Shown here in pieces: positions 1 to 5,547 of a DNA stretch of 6,344 nucleotides (positions within the stretch are counted from its first letter, which is position 1; every line of letters begins with the position of its first letter). The notes beneath the pieces were generated by a model that worked only from the letters and a program-made list of their open reading frames with translations, was not told the origin of the DNA and made no database searches. The stretch is from Candidatus Levyibacteriota bacterium (lineage in GTDB: Bacteria; Patescibacteriota; Microgenomatia; Levybacterales; UBA12049). A program made the translations under genes and the position numbers. The DNA lies in NCBI GenBank assembly GCA_903872785.1, contig CAIQLZ010000086.1, forward strand, positions 1 to 6,344, read 5' to 3'.

Positions 1-652
1 TGAACATATGGTTGATATGAAAATGGATATGGCAGGAGCAGCAGCAGTTTTAAGTGTTTTTTCGGTAATTTCAGAAATAAAACCAAAAGCTTCTGTGATG
101 GGGCTTATTGCGGCAACACCCAACCTGATTTCAGCTAAATCAACGCTTCCCGGAGATGTTGTTAAAGCGTTTAACGGAAAAACAATTGAAATATTAAATA
201 CTGATGCGGAAGGACGCGTTACTTTGGCAGATAGTCTTGCTTATGCAGTTAAAAAAGGAGCAACTCAAATTATTGATTTGGCAACCTTGACGGGCGCTGC
301 ATTAGTTGCTTTAGGCTCTGATATTGCGGCTTTATTTGTAAATGATCAGGAATTAGGAGAAAAAATAAAGAAAGCAGCGTCCAAGGCAGGAGAAAAAATT
401 TGGGAATTACCGCTTGAAAAAACCTATAAAGATCTGAATAAGAGTGAAATTGCAGATATCTCAAATATCCCGTCAAGCCGTTATGGTGGTACAATTACGG
501 CAGCTTTGTTTCTTGAGGAATTTGTCGATGGGAAGTCCTGGGCACATTTAGATATTGCCGGTCCTGCATTTGCAGCTAAAAAGCACATCTTGGGTCCAAA
601 AGGGGGAACAGGTTTTGGAGTAAGAACTCTTCTTAATTTTCTTCTTGGTTAG
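1..652 (+). CDS. pepA: Leucyl aminopeptidase, peptidase M17 (C-terminal part, 5' truncated by window edge)
   Basis: Cytosolic M17 metallo-aminopeptidase that removes N-terminal residues from peptides and so recycles amino acids. The reading frame is open from base 2, and the first ATG (base 8) is internal because it falls inside the conserved core, so the true start lies off the left edge. Visible signatures are MKMDMAGAA near bases 17-43, whose Asp corresponds to the metal ligand Asp273 of bovine lens enzyme; NTDAEGR at bases 197-217, which supplies metal ligands Asp332 and Glu334 and catalytic Arg336 (bovine numbering); then LATLTGA and WAHLDIAGPA. The upstream motif with the zinc-binding Lys and the catalytic Lys is not in the window. 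The C-terminus ends normally at FLLG with TAG. About 216 residues are visible of a family usually near 450-500. All active-site residues that can be inspected are intact, so it is probably functional. Substrate preference cannot be read from this part. Confidence 0.96.
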   Translation, partial: EHMVDMKMDMAGAAAVLSVFSVISEIKPKASVMGLIAATPNLISAKSTLPGDVVKAFNGKTIEILNTDAEGRVTLADSLAYAVKKGATQIIDLATLTGAALVALGSDIAALFVNDQELGEKIKKAASKAGEKIWELPLEKTYKDLNKSEIADISNIPSSRYGGTITAALFLEEFVDGKSWAHLDIAGPAFAAKKHILGPKGGTGFGVRTLLNFLLG

Positions 653-682
653 TTGTAATTCATTCGGAATAATTGATAGAAT
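653..682 (+). promoter_or_regulatory. Weak candidate promoter upstream of the MFS gene
   Basis: TTGTAA (653-658) and TAGAAT (677-682) are separated by 18 bases and match the sigma70 -35 and -10 consensus at 4/6 and 5/6 positions. The predicted start near 689 would give a leader of about 14 bases before the ATG at 703. In AT-rich DNA such matches occur by chance, and the 50-base gap could equally be read through from pepA. Confidence 0.25.
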
Positions 683-702
683 TAGTAATTAGGTTGTAGA
701 TT

Positions 703-2004
703 ATGGAAGTATTTAAAAAGAGGCTTTCAGAAAATGGTATTCTTCGAGTTCTAGCAATAAGACCTTTCTTCTTCCTGATGCTTTCCGAGTTTTTCTCTCA
801 GCTTGCATTCAACATGCAACATTTTGTTCTGATTTTCATAATTTATGGATTTACTCACTCAAATACAGCAGTATCAGGCATGATTTTGTCTTTTATGATT
901 CCTGCGGTGCTGCTTAGTGTTATTTCCGGTGTATACGTAGACAGATGGAATAAAAAAAAGATAATCCTTTTTGCGCATCTGATTAGGGCAATATTATTAT
1001 TGCCGTTTTTAATCCCGCATCTGCATTTAGGATTAATCTACACATTTACCTTTTTGATTGCTGTTGTTTCTCAATTTCTATATCCCGCAGAATCTTCAAT
1101 TGTTCCTCAGCTTGCCCCCAAAAAATTGATTATTCCGGCAAATGCTATATTTTCATTCACAATGTTTGGAATTATGTTAGTTGGTTACGTACTTTCCGGT
1201 CCGGTATTACTTTTATTGGGGAAAACCTATGCTATTGTTTTTCTGATTGCCCTTTTCCTAATTAGTGCTCTTATTGTTACGAAAATTAAACTTCCTAATA
1301 TAAAAGAAAAAACCCGTGAGAGAAGTCATTCTGTTTTTCATATGCATTCGGTAATTAGGGAAGTAAAGGAAGTTTTTGTTTTTCTAAAACGCGTTAAAAG
1401 AGTTATGTATGCTCTCTTGATGATAACTGCTGCTCAGGCTGTGCTTTTTATCTTTGCAGTATTAGCTCCGGGATATGTAACAACAATTCTTGCAGCTCCT
1501 CTTGAAACTCTTTCTGTAATTCTTATCGCTCCCGCAGGAATTGGATTGGCGATCGCCGCTTTTCTCTTGGGAAGTATTGGTAAAAAACTAAAACACGAAT
1601 TGGCTAGTATTGTCGGATTTGCGGTTGTTGGTATAGTTTTTATTTTAATGCCTTTTACGGGACGCCTTGTTTCGTATAAATCTGTTAATAATTTAAATTA
1701 TTTTCTGCCGCACGTAATAAATATCAATGTATTGCATGTTATTGTTGTTATGGCTTTTATCATCGGTTTTGGAATTGCTCTGGTGTTTATTCCGTCCAAC
1801 TCAACTATTCAGCTTGAGACAAATGAAGAAATGAGGGGACGTATGTATGGGCTATTAAGTGCTTTGGTGGGAGCAGTTTCTTTTCTTCCTGTGATTCTGG
1901 CCGGAGGATTGGCGGATTTATTCGGCGTGGGGGCAGTTATTGTGACTGTCGGAATTCTCATGCTGATTTTTAGTATCAGTTCTTTATTTTTAATCAAATC
2001 TTAA
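703..2004 (+). CDS. Major facilitator superfamily transporter, DHA3/MFS_3-like (probable exporter)
   Basis: Polytopic inner-membrane secondary transporter of 433 residues with about 12 predicted hydrophobic helices in two halves. The halves are joined by a basic cytoplasmic loop at residues about 196-233. MFS motif A is seen after the second helix as GVYVDRWNKKKI (residues 76-87), which fits the family pattern GxxxDRxxRR. Residues 128-150 (PAESS.VPQL then PANAIFS) resemble the PAR..L.P.L...NAL stretch of macrolide-efflux and enterobactin-exporter-type MFS proteins, and RGRMYGLLSA at 378-387 resembles their RGRv.sl motif. Those families use the proton gradient to expel small molecules; the substrate here is unknown. 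The ATG at 703 is the first in frame and is preceded only by a weak TTAGG Shine-Dalgarno. A hydrophilic loop rich in Asn and His at about 321-342 should face outside. The next gene starts 1 base after the stop, suggesting coupled translation with the Lgt-like protein. Confidence 0.9.
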   Translation: MEVFKKRLSENGILRVLAIRPFFFLMLSEFFSQLAFNMQHFVLIFIIYGFTHSNTAVSGMILSFMIPAVLLSVISGVYVDRWNKKKIILFAHLIRAILLLPFLIPHLHLGLIYTFTFLIAVVSQFLYPAESSIVPQLAPKKLIIPANAIFSFTMFGIMLVGYVLSGPVLLLLGKTYAIVFLIALFLISALIVTKIKLPNIKEKTRERSHSVFHMHSVIREVKEVFVFLKRVKRVMYALLMITAAQAVLFIFAVLAPGYVTTILAAPLETLSVILIAPAGIGLAIAAFLLGSIGKKLKHELASIVGFAVVGIVFILMPFTGRLVSYKSVNNLNYFLPHVININVLHVIVVMAFIIGFGIALVFIPSNSTIQLETNEEMRGRMYGLLSALVGAVSFLPVILAGGLADLFGVGAVIVTVGILMLIFSISSLFLIKS

Positions 2005-2005
2005 A

Positions 2006-2752
2006 ATGCAATTTTTCATTTTAATTTTATTAATTTGTCTATTTGTTTTTCTTTATTGTGTGTTTGTACTGGCTAATGAAGATTTTGTTTTCTTACGTCA
2101 GGATGTTACGATGGAAAAAATTTTTAACATAATTTTTATCGGGGGACTGATAAGTTTGTTTTTTGCAAGACTTTTTTATGAATTTTCTGCAAAAAATATT
2201 TTTTCCAATCCGTTGGTTTTCTTACTGATCCCTTATTTTCCGGGTTTATCTCTTTTGGGGGGGGTGGCAGGAGCGGGAGCGTATTTCTTATTTTTAAAAA
2301 TCCGTAAAGAAAATTCGTTACCTTTAGGACGAATAGGCGATTTTTTTTCCATTGCCTTTTTAATCTCCTTGACTCTTGGATTTATAGGCTATCTTATTTT
2401 TTCAGAAGGTAGGGTACCGATTGTAAAATTAAGTGTTCAGGCGCTTTTGTATTTTATTCTATTTATAGTTTTTCTTAAATTTTTTCTGCCCAGGCTTTTG
2501 AATGGGGAATATAAAGAGGGAACAATTACCTTTTTATTTTTAACTTGTTTTTCCGCGGTTAATCTTATCTTGAATGCTTTTTCAAAAATTAGTATTTTAG
2601 GGTATTTTAAAAATTTTGAGAACGTAATATTGATATTAATTTTTCTTTTATCGGTTGGAATACTTATTTATCGTGAACATTTTTTGTCAAAAATAAACTT
2701 GCTTGCAATGCTGCGCAAAAAGCGAGCAAAACAGTTTAAGAAAGGAAAATAA
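2006..2752 (+). CDS. Polytopic membrane protein, degenerate Lgt-like (prolipoprotein diacylglyceryl transferase homologue lacking catalytic residues)
   Basis: A 248-residue protein with about seven hydrophobic helices and a basic C-terminal tail (last 14 residues, RKKRAKQFKKGK end). Aligned by eye with E. coli Lgt, residues 32-60 (DVTMEK....ARLFYEF) match the stretch leading to GGRIGYVLFYNF. PGLSLLGGVAG at 79-89 matches GGMSFHGGLIG, and GDFF...LGFIGYL at 111-130 matches SDFI...AGRLGNF. The later helices also line up in order. The residues on which Lgt activity depends are missing: Leu84 sits where essential His103 should be, Phe126 at Arg143, Tyr129 at Asn146 and Asn187 near Arg239. Lgt attaches diacylglycerol to the lipobox Cys of prolipoproteins; this copy should not do so, and its actual role is unknown. 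It may be a diverged lipid-binding or structural membrane protein. There is no clear Shine-Dalgarno, and the ATG follows the MFS stop by 1 base, so translation is probably coupled. Homology is by-eye inference. Confidence 0.72.
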   Translation: MQFFILILLICLFVFLYCVFVLANEDFVFLRQDVTMEKIFNIIFIGGLISLFFARLFYEFSAKNIFSNPLVFLLIPYFPGLSLLGGVAGAGAYFLFLKIRKENSLPLGRIGDFFSIAFLISLTLGFIGYLIFSEGRVPIVKLSVQALLYFILFIVFLKFFLPRLLNGEYKEGTITFLFLTCFSAVNLILNAFSKISILGYFKNFENVILILIFLLSVGILIYREHFLSKINLLAMLRKKRAKQFKKGK

Positions 2753-3531
2753 TGGGAGTAAAAATAATTTTTGAGGATAAAGACCTGTTGGTTTTGGATA
2801 AGCCGGCGGGGATGATTGTTAATCGTTCTGATACAACCAAAGGAGAAGTAACGCTGCAGGATTGGGTGGAAGAATATCTGGTCATCCCGAACTCGTTTCG
2901 GAATCTAAAACAGGTAAAAAGCGAGATGCCAAAACAAGTTCAACAGGACATTGCTAAAACGGATTTTTATAATCGGGCGGGAATTGTCCATCGTTTGGAT
3001 AAAGAAACTTCGGGAATTATTTTGGTTGCGAAAGCGCCGGAAGCTTTTATAAATTTACAAAGGCAGTTTAAAGAAAGAAAAGTGCAAAAAACATATATTG
3101 CGCTTGCTCATGGAGAGATAAGTCCTAAAACAGGTGAGGTAAATGTTTCGGTTGGAAGACTTCCATGGAATAGGAAAAGGTTCGGAATCTTGTCAGGCGG
3201 GAGAGAATCGCAAACAGCGTACGAAGTATTAAGCGTTAAACATTATGCATTAGGTAAAAACAGGGAGTCTTTAAGTTTAGTAAAACTTTTTCCTAAAAGC
3301 GGCAGAACACATCAGATAAGAGTGCATTTGCAATATATTAAGCATCCTATTTTTGCTGATCTTTTATATGCCGGACGTAAAACATCAAGGCAAGATAGGG
3401 AACTTTTGCCCCGAATTTTTCTGCACGCTTCTAAAATTTCCTTTTTTCACCCCGAAAACAATAAATTATTAACTTTCGAAAGTCCTCTTCCGCAAGATCT
3501 CGTAAATTTTCTAACAAGGCTTAACGTCTAA
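2752..3531 (+). CDS. RluA-family 23S rRNA (or tRNA) pseudouridine synthase
   Basis: Converts specific uridines in structured RNA to pseudouridine. The 259-residue protein starts directly with the catalytic fold (IIFEDKDLLVLDKPAGMIV, residues 5-23) and has no N-terminal S4 RNA-binding domain, unlike RluC/RluD. The catalytic motif GIVHRLDKETSG (77-88) carries the nucleophilic Asp at residue 83. Further conserved blocks are LVAK (91-94), KTYIALAHG (113-121), SGRTHQIRVHL (183-193) and HPIFADLLYAG (198-208). The ATG overlaps the preceding stop by one base (TAATG) and has an AAAGGA Shine-Dalgarno at 2741-2746, 5 bases upstream, which supports this start. Residues 44-66 are an in-frame palindromic DNA repeat (separate entry) lying between the KPAG block and the catalytic loop, where family members vary in length, so the enzyme is probably still active. 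The target uridine cannot be assigned from sequence. Confidence 0.95.
   Translation: MGVKIIFEDKDLLVLDKPAGMIVNRSDTTKGEVTLQDWVEEYLVIPNSFRNLKQVKSEMPKQVQQDIAKTDFYNRAGIVHRLDKETSGIILVAKAPEAFINLQRQFKERKVQKTYIALAHGEISPKTGEVNVSVGRLPWNRKRFGILSGGRESQTAYEVLSVKHYALGKNRESLSLVKLFPKSGRTHQIRVHLQYIKHPIFADLLYAGRKTSRQDRELLPRIFLHASKISFFHPENNKLLTFESPLPQDLVNFLTRLNV
2881..2949 (+). repeat. Palindromic repeat element inserted in frame in the pseudouridine synthase gene
   Basis: Two 26-base arms, 2881-2906 (begins GTCATCCCGAACTCG) and 2924-2949 (ends GTTCAACAGGAC), are imperfect inverted repeats. By hand count 19 of 26 positions pair, around a 17-base A-rich centre. The element is 69 bases, exactly 23 codons, and encodes residues 44-66 (VIPNSFRN... 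to ...MPKQVQQD). The arm sequence resembles the GTCATCCCGAAC...TTCGG(G)ATCT type of dispersed palindromes known from many bacteria, comparable in behaviour to Rickettsia palindromic elements that insert within ORFs. Mismatches between arms suggest an old, decayed copy. No second copy is present in this window. Membership in a known repeat family is from memory and not checked. Confidence 0.75.
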
Positions 3532-3539
3532 TTTATTGA

Positions 3540-3569
3540 TTCAGAACTATAGAATTGATAGCATATAAT
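3540..3569 (+). promoter_or_regulatory. Candidate promoter for the small lysine-rich protein / LytR_C operon
   Basis: A perfect TATAAT lies at 3564-3569. The best -35 at acceptable distance is TTCAGA (3540-3545, 4/6, 18-base spacer). The predicted start near 3576 leaves a leader of about 32 bases that contains the strong Shine-Dalgarno. The 76-base gap after the preceding gene and a fresh ribosome site support a new transcript starting here. The weak -35 limits confidence. Confidence 0.45.
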
Positions 3570-3588
3570 AATATTAGTTTTGTTTTTT

Positions 3589-3601
3589 AAGGAGGTGAGG
3601 G
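3589..3601 (+). promoter_or_regulatory. Full-length Shine-Dalgarno sequence
   Basis: AAGGAGGTGA at 3589-3598 is fully complementary to the canonical 16S 3' end (UCACCUCCUU), followed by GAGGG to 3601. The core GGAGG lies 12 bases before the ATG at 3608, slightly long, while the second GAGGG lies 6 bases before it. This is by far the strongest ribosome site in the window and identifies the short ORF at 3608 as a real gene. Confidence 0.8.
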
Positions 3602-3607
3602 TTTATT

Positions 3608-3754
3608 ATGGGAGGTGGCATGGGGGGATTTTATAAAGGAGAAAAGAAGAAAAAGAAAAAAGATTTAAAAAGTATATCTTCTGTGCCTATGGGCATGGAT
3701 GCTCCGGCTTTTTCTCTACCTAAAATAATCGAAAAAGGGAAACGGGAATATTAA
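3608..3754 (+). CDS. Small lysine-rich hypothetical protein (48 aa)
   Basis: Encodes 48 residues: a glycine-rich start (MGGGMGGFYKG), a run of six lysines within GEKKKKKKD, a Ser/Met/Pro middle (SSVPMGMDAPAF) and a C-terminal SLPKIIEKGKREY. It is strongly basic, with no membrane segment, signal peptide or cysteine. The optimal Shine-Dalgarno upstream and the 4-base gap to the LytR_C gene indicate that it is translated as first gene of an operon. I do not recognise a characterised family. The basic tract would suit binding to nucleic acid, ribosome or acidic membrane lipid, but this is speculation. The short APxFxLPKII segment looks constrained, unlike the low-complexity lysine stretch, so it may be the functional part. 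Confidence 0.75.
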   Translation: MGGGMGGFYKGEKKKKKKDLKSISSVPMGMDAPAFSLPKIIEKGKREY

Positions 3755-3758
3755 ACCT

Positions 3759-4556
3759 ATGAAGAAAAAAATAGAGCAATCTATCAGCAATAGTAAAATT
3801 GCTATTGTTTTTTTTGTTTTTTTGACTTTTATTGTCGGAATCTCACTAATTTTAAAAGTCGCAGCTGTCATAAAAGATAGCCAGTTTGATGATTCCAAAA
3901 GATTTACCTTGAGTTTAACTAATGGCAAAAATATAGAAGTAATATCTTTATCTCCTGATTCGAAAGATATTACAGTTTTTAAATTTGATAGTAATGTTAA
4001 GTTTGAAGAGGTGGGGCGAATTTTAGAAATTCCTATAGATGGATTTATTACATTTAAATCGCAAGATTTAAATCAAAAAATTAGCTTGTTATTTAAGAGC
4101 GCAGTATTTAATTGCAATAATCTTAAAACAAATCTTACCATCATCGATCTTTTAAAATTAGCAATATCTGCAAGAGCTATCCCGGAAAATTCGATCAATA
4201 CGATAATAGTAAAAGACCCAAGTAAATTAGACTTAGGCAAAGTGGATCGTTTAGTAATAGATTCTTTTATAGAGAATGAGCGTCAAACAATAAAAATTAT
4301 TAACGGAACAGGAGTGAGCGGGCTGGGAAGCAGACTGGCTAGATTTATAACTAATATGGGTGGAAATGTTATAATGGTTGCAACAGAGAATGGCAAAGAA
4401 AAAAAGTCATATATATCATATATTGATAAAAGGACCTATACGGTAAAAAGATTGCAGAAAATATTAGGATATGAAGTCGTAAGGAACAAAGATAATACGC
4501 TATCTGACGTAACTATAGTAATAGGGGAAGATAAGCTCAATAATATCCCTTTTTAA
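3759..4556 (+). CDS. Membrane-anchored protein with C-terminal LytR_C (LytR/CpsA/Psr C-terminal) domain
   Basis: A 265-residue protein with a short basic N-terminus (MKKK), one membrane helix at about 13-35 and the remainder predicted outside. Residues 177-257 form a LytR C-terminal domain: IKIINGTGVSGLG (178-190), a GGNV strand (201-204), a Tyr/Lys-rich middle, LQKILGYEVV (232-241) and the final SDVTIVIGED (249-258). The middle (45-170) resembles a shrunken LCP module: a strand like KNIEVISLSPDS (57-68) and IPIDGFITF (91-99) recall the IPIDYYV region of LCP phosphotransferases. The Arg/Asp residues that bind the polyprenyl-pyrophosphate substrate in true LCP enzymes are not recognisable. LCP proteins attach glycopolymers to the cell wall; this one is more likely a non-catalytic envelope protein. 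The start codon is 4 bases after the previous stop, with only a weak purine stretch as ribosome site. Confidence 0.85.
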   Translation: MKKKIEQSISNSKIAIVFFVFLTFIVGISLILKVAAVIKDSQFDDSKRFTLSLTNGKNIEVISLSPDSKDITVFKFDSNVKFEEVGRILEIPIDGFITFKSQDLNQKISLLFKSAVFNCNNLKTNLTIIDLLKLAISARAIPENSINTIIVKDPSKLDLGKVDRLVIDSFIENERQTIKIINGTGVSGLGSRLARFITNMGGNVIMVATENGKEKKSYISYIDKRTYTVKRLQKILGYEVVRNKDNTLSDVTIVIGEDKLNNIPF

Positions 4557-4559
4557 GAT

Positions 4560-4724
4560 ATGAATATTTGGCTAGTAATGATTGTAATAGCGGTTATTTC
4601 AATAATTCTTTCCGTGATCGCCCTTAAAGATTTAGAAGATAAATCCCATGTAAGTCAGGCTAAAAGAAAATTATTTGAAAAGAGGGTTGTGTTTCAGGAT
4701 TCTTCCTCAGGAGAATCAGAATGA
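4560..4724 (+). CDS. Small single-pass membrane protein (54 aa), hypothetical
   Basis: Starts 3 bases after the LytR_C gene stop. It encodes 54 residues: a hydrophobic helix at about 3-22 (WLVMIVIAVISIILSVIAL), then a charged, mostly basic stretch KDLEDKSHVSQAKRKLFEKR (23-42) and an acidic, serine-rich tail ending SSSGESE. The charge pattern, with a short N-terminus and a basic segment right after the helix, suggests N-out/C-in topology. There is no good Shine-Dalgarno, so expression would depend on coupling to the gene before. The last 31 bases overlap the 3' end of the minus-strand TPR gene. The clean helix and operon spacing argue for a real gene; I do not recognise a family. Confidence 0.6.
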   Translation: MNIWLVMIVIAVISIILSVIALKDLEDKSHVSQAKRKLFEKRVVFQDSSSGESE

Positions 4725-5416
4725 TCATCGTCGTCTTCTGCGGAATCTCGATAGCTTTTAATTCTTGCTTTATTGTTTTTTGACAAATTTAAATTTATGT
4801 CGGCAGATTGCGGAAATGAAGGCTGGTTTTTATATTTGGATGCTCTTTTTAATTCTTTTACAAAAACACAGACATTATGCTCGGTTGCAGATTTTACGCA
4901 AGCCTCATACGTGTTTCCGCCTTTTATCAATTTAATTAGTCTTTTTCCTACATCATCAGGAAAGACTCCCAAGTATTGTTTGTTTTGGTCCTGAACGAAT
5001 ATTTTTGATCTTTTTACAGTAATTATTAAAGGATGACCTGTTGTGAGAAGGGAAATAATTTTAGGTTGAGATGTGTTAATAAGAGAAATTATTTTTGTTT
5101 TTCCCGTTTCCTCAAGGAAAGTATTGTTAACTCCTTTAATAGAGGATAAGCTTTTCTTAATTTGTCTTTGACCCATGCCGTTCAGTTTTTTGATGTTTCT
5201 GATAGCAATTTGATTCAAAACATCAATTTTTAATACTTTTTTATAGGTAGATTTGGCATTTTGTATTTTTCCTAAAATTGTAAATGCATATGCCAAGCGG
5301 TTTAACGCATCGATATCTTTGGGGTTTTCTTTTATAAGCGTCTTATTTAAGGATGCTGCGTTTTTCCAGTCGCCTAAGAGCATTGCCTGAATAGCCTTGT
5401 CTTTTAGTAGTGTCAT
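4694..5416 (-). CDS. TPR-repeat protein with HIRAN-like C-terminal module and acidic tail
   Basis: A 240-residue protein predicted to be cytosolic, with no signal peptide or membrane helix. Two tetratricopeptide-like repeats occupy about residues 3-68 (AIQAMLLGDWKNAASLNKTLIKENP, then LNRLAYAFTILGKIQNAKSTYKKVL, each with the typical W/L, G, Y/A, A pattern); such repeats bind proteins. After a basic linker (73-95), residues 104-188 form a beta-rich module. Its second half (IFVQDQNKQYLGVFPDD, LIKLIKGGNTYEACV, then VCVFVKEL) recalls the pattern of HIRAN domains, a fold that binds DNA ends or replication intermediates in other proteins. That link is a by-eye guess. The tail (222-240) is acidic, with four Asp in a row and EEES. 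The start ATG has no evident Shine-Dalgarno but is the first codon after a good promoter. The gene is divergent from yebC and convergent with the 54-residue gene. Confidence 0.8.
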   Translation of the reverse strand: MTLLKDKAIQAMLLGDWKNAASLNKTLIKENPKDIDALNRLAYAFTILGKIQNAKSTYKKVLKIDVLNQIAIRNIKKLNGMGQRQIKKSLSSIKGVNNTFLEETGKTKIISLINTSQPKIISLLTTGHPLIITVKRSKIFVQDQNKQYLGVFPDDVGKRLIKLIKGGNTYEACVKSATEHNVCVFVKELKRASKYKNQPSFPQSADINLNLSKNNKARIKSYRDSAEDDDDHSDSPEEES

Positions 5417-5447
5417 TTGCGGAAAATATTAAGGATTGTTGTGCAAA

Positions 5448-5476
5448 ATAATACAGTTTTTTATTGCAAAAGTCAA
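5448..5476 (-). promoter_or_regulatory. Promoter for the TPR/HIRAN-like gene
   Basis: On the minus strand, TTGACT (5476-5471, 5/6 to consensus) is followed after exactly 17 bases by TATTAT (5453-5448, 5/6). The predicted start near 5441 gives a leader of about 25 bases before the ATG at 5416, with no Shine-Dalgarno. It is one of two divergent promoters whose -35 boxes are one base apart. Confidence 0.6.
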
Positions 5477-5492
5477 TGACAAAAAGTATAAT
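5464..5492 (+). promoter_or_regulatory. Promoter for yebC
   Basis: TTGCAA (5464-5469, 5/6 to TTGACA) and a perfect TATAAT (5487-5492) are separated by 17 bases. The predicted start is near 5498-5500, at the first bases of the 13-base inverted repeat that fills the leader. This is the best sigma70-type match in the window. Confidence 0.68.
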
Positions 5493-5496
5493 GTCA

Positions 5497-5547
5497 AATA
5501 CTACCAATAACCTAATATGTTAAACGATTTGTAGTATTGGTAGTATT
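5497..5547 (+). repeat. Perfect 13-base inverted repeat in the yebC leader (candidate operator or leader hairpin)
   Basis: AATACTACCAATA (5497-5509) and its exact reverse complement TATTGGTAGTATT (5535-5547) flank a 25-base spacer. A further CTA/TAG pairing (5512-5514 with 5532-5534) can extend the stem with a small bulge. GTAGTATT also occurs twice as a direct repeat at 5531-5538 and 5540-5547. The left arm coincides with the predicted transcription start, and the right arm ends 5 bases before the yebC ATG. The only SD-like stretch (GGTAG, 5539-5543) lies in the right arm and would be hidden in a folded leader. It lacks a T-tract, so it is not an intrinsic terminator. Confidence 0.7.

Noticed and set aside
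8..652. ATG at base 8 as a genuine start of a short peptidase
   Set aside because: The frame is open upstream to base 2, and this Met sits inside the M17 metal-binding core, which needs the preceding half of the protein.
673..702. TTGATA-18-TAGATT as a promoter for the MFS gene
   Set aside because: Transcription would start after the ATG at 703, so it cannot serve that start.
3536..3569. TTGATT (3536-3541) as -35 for TATAAT at 3564
   Set aside because: The 22-base spacer is too long for a sigma70 promoter; a weaker TTCAGA at 18 bases is preferred.
3716..3928. Minus-strand 70-codon ORF with a hydrophobic end
   Set aside because: It is antisense to the start of the LytR_C gene, and its hydrophobicity mirrors the A/T-rich codons of the sense membrane helix.
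4773..4994. Plus-strand 73-codon ORF opposite the TPR gene
   Set aside because: It is contained in a well-supported minus-strand gene, and no ribosome site or protein motif is seen.
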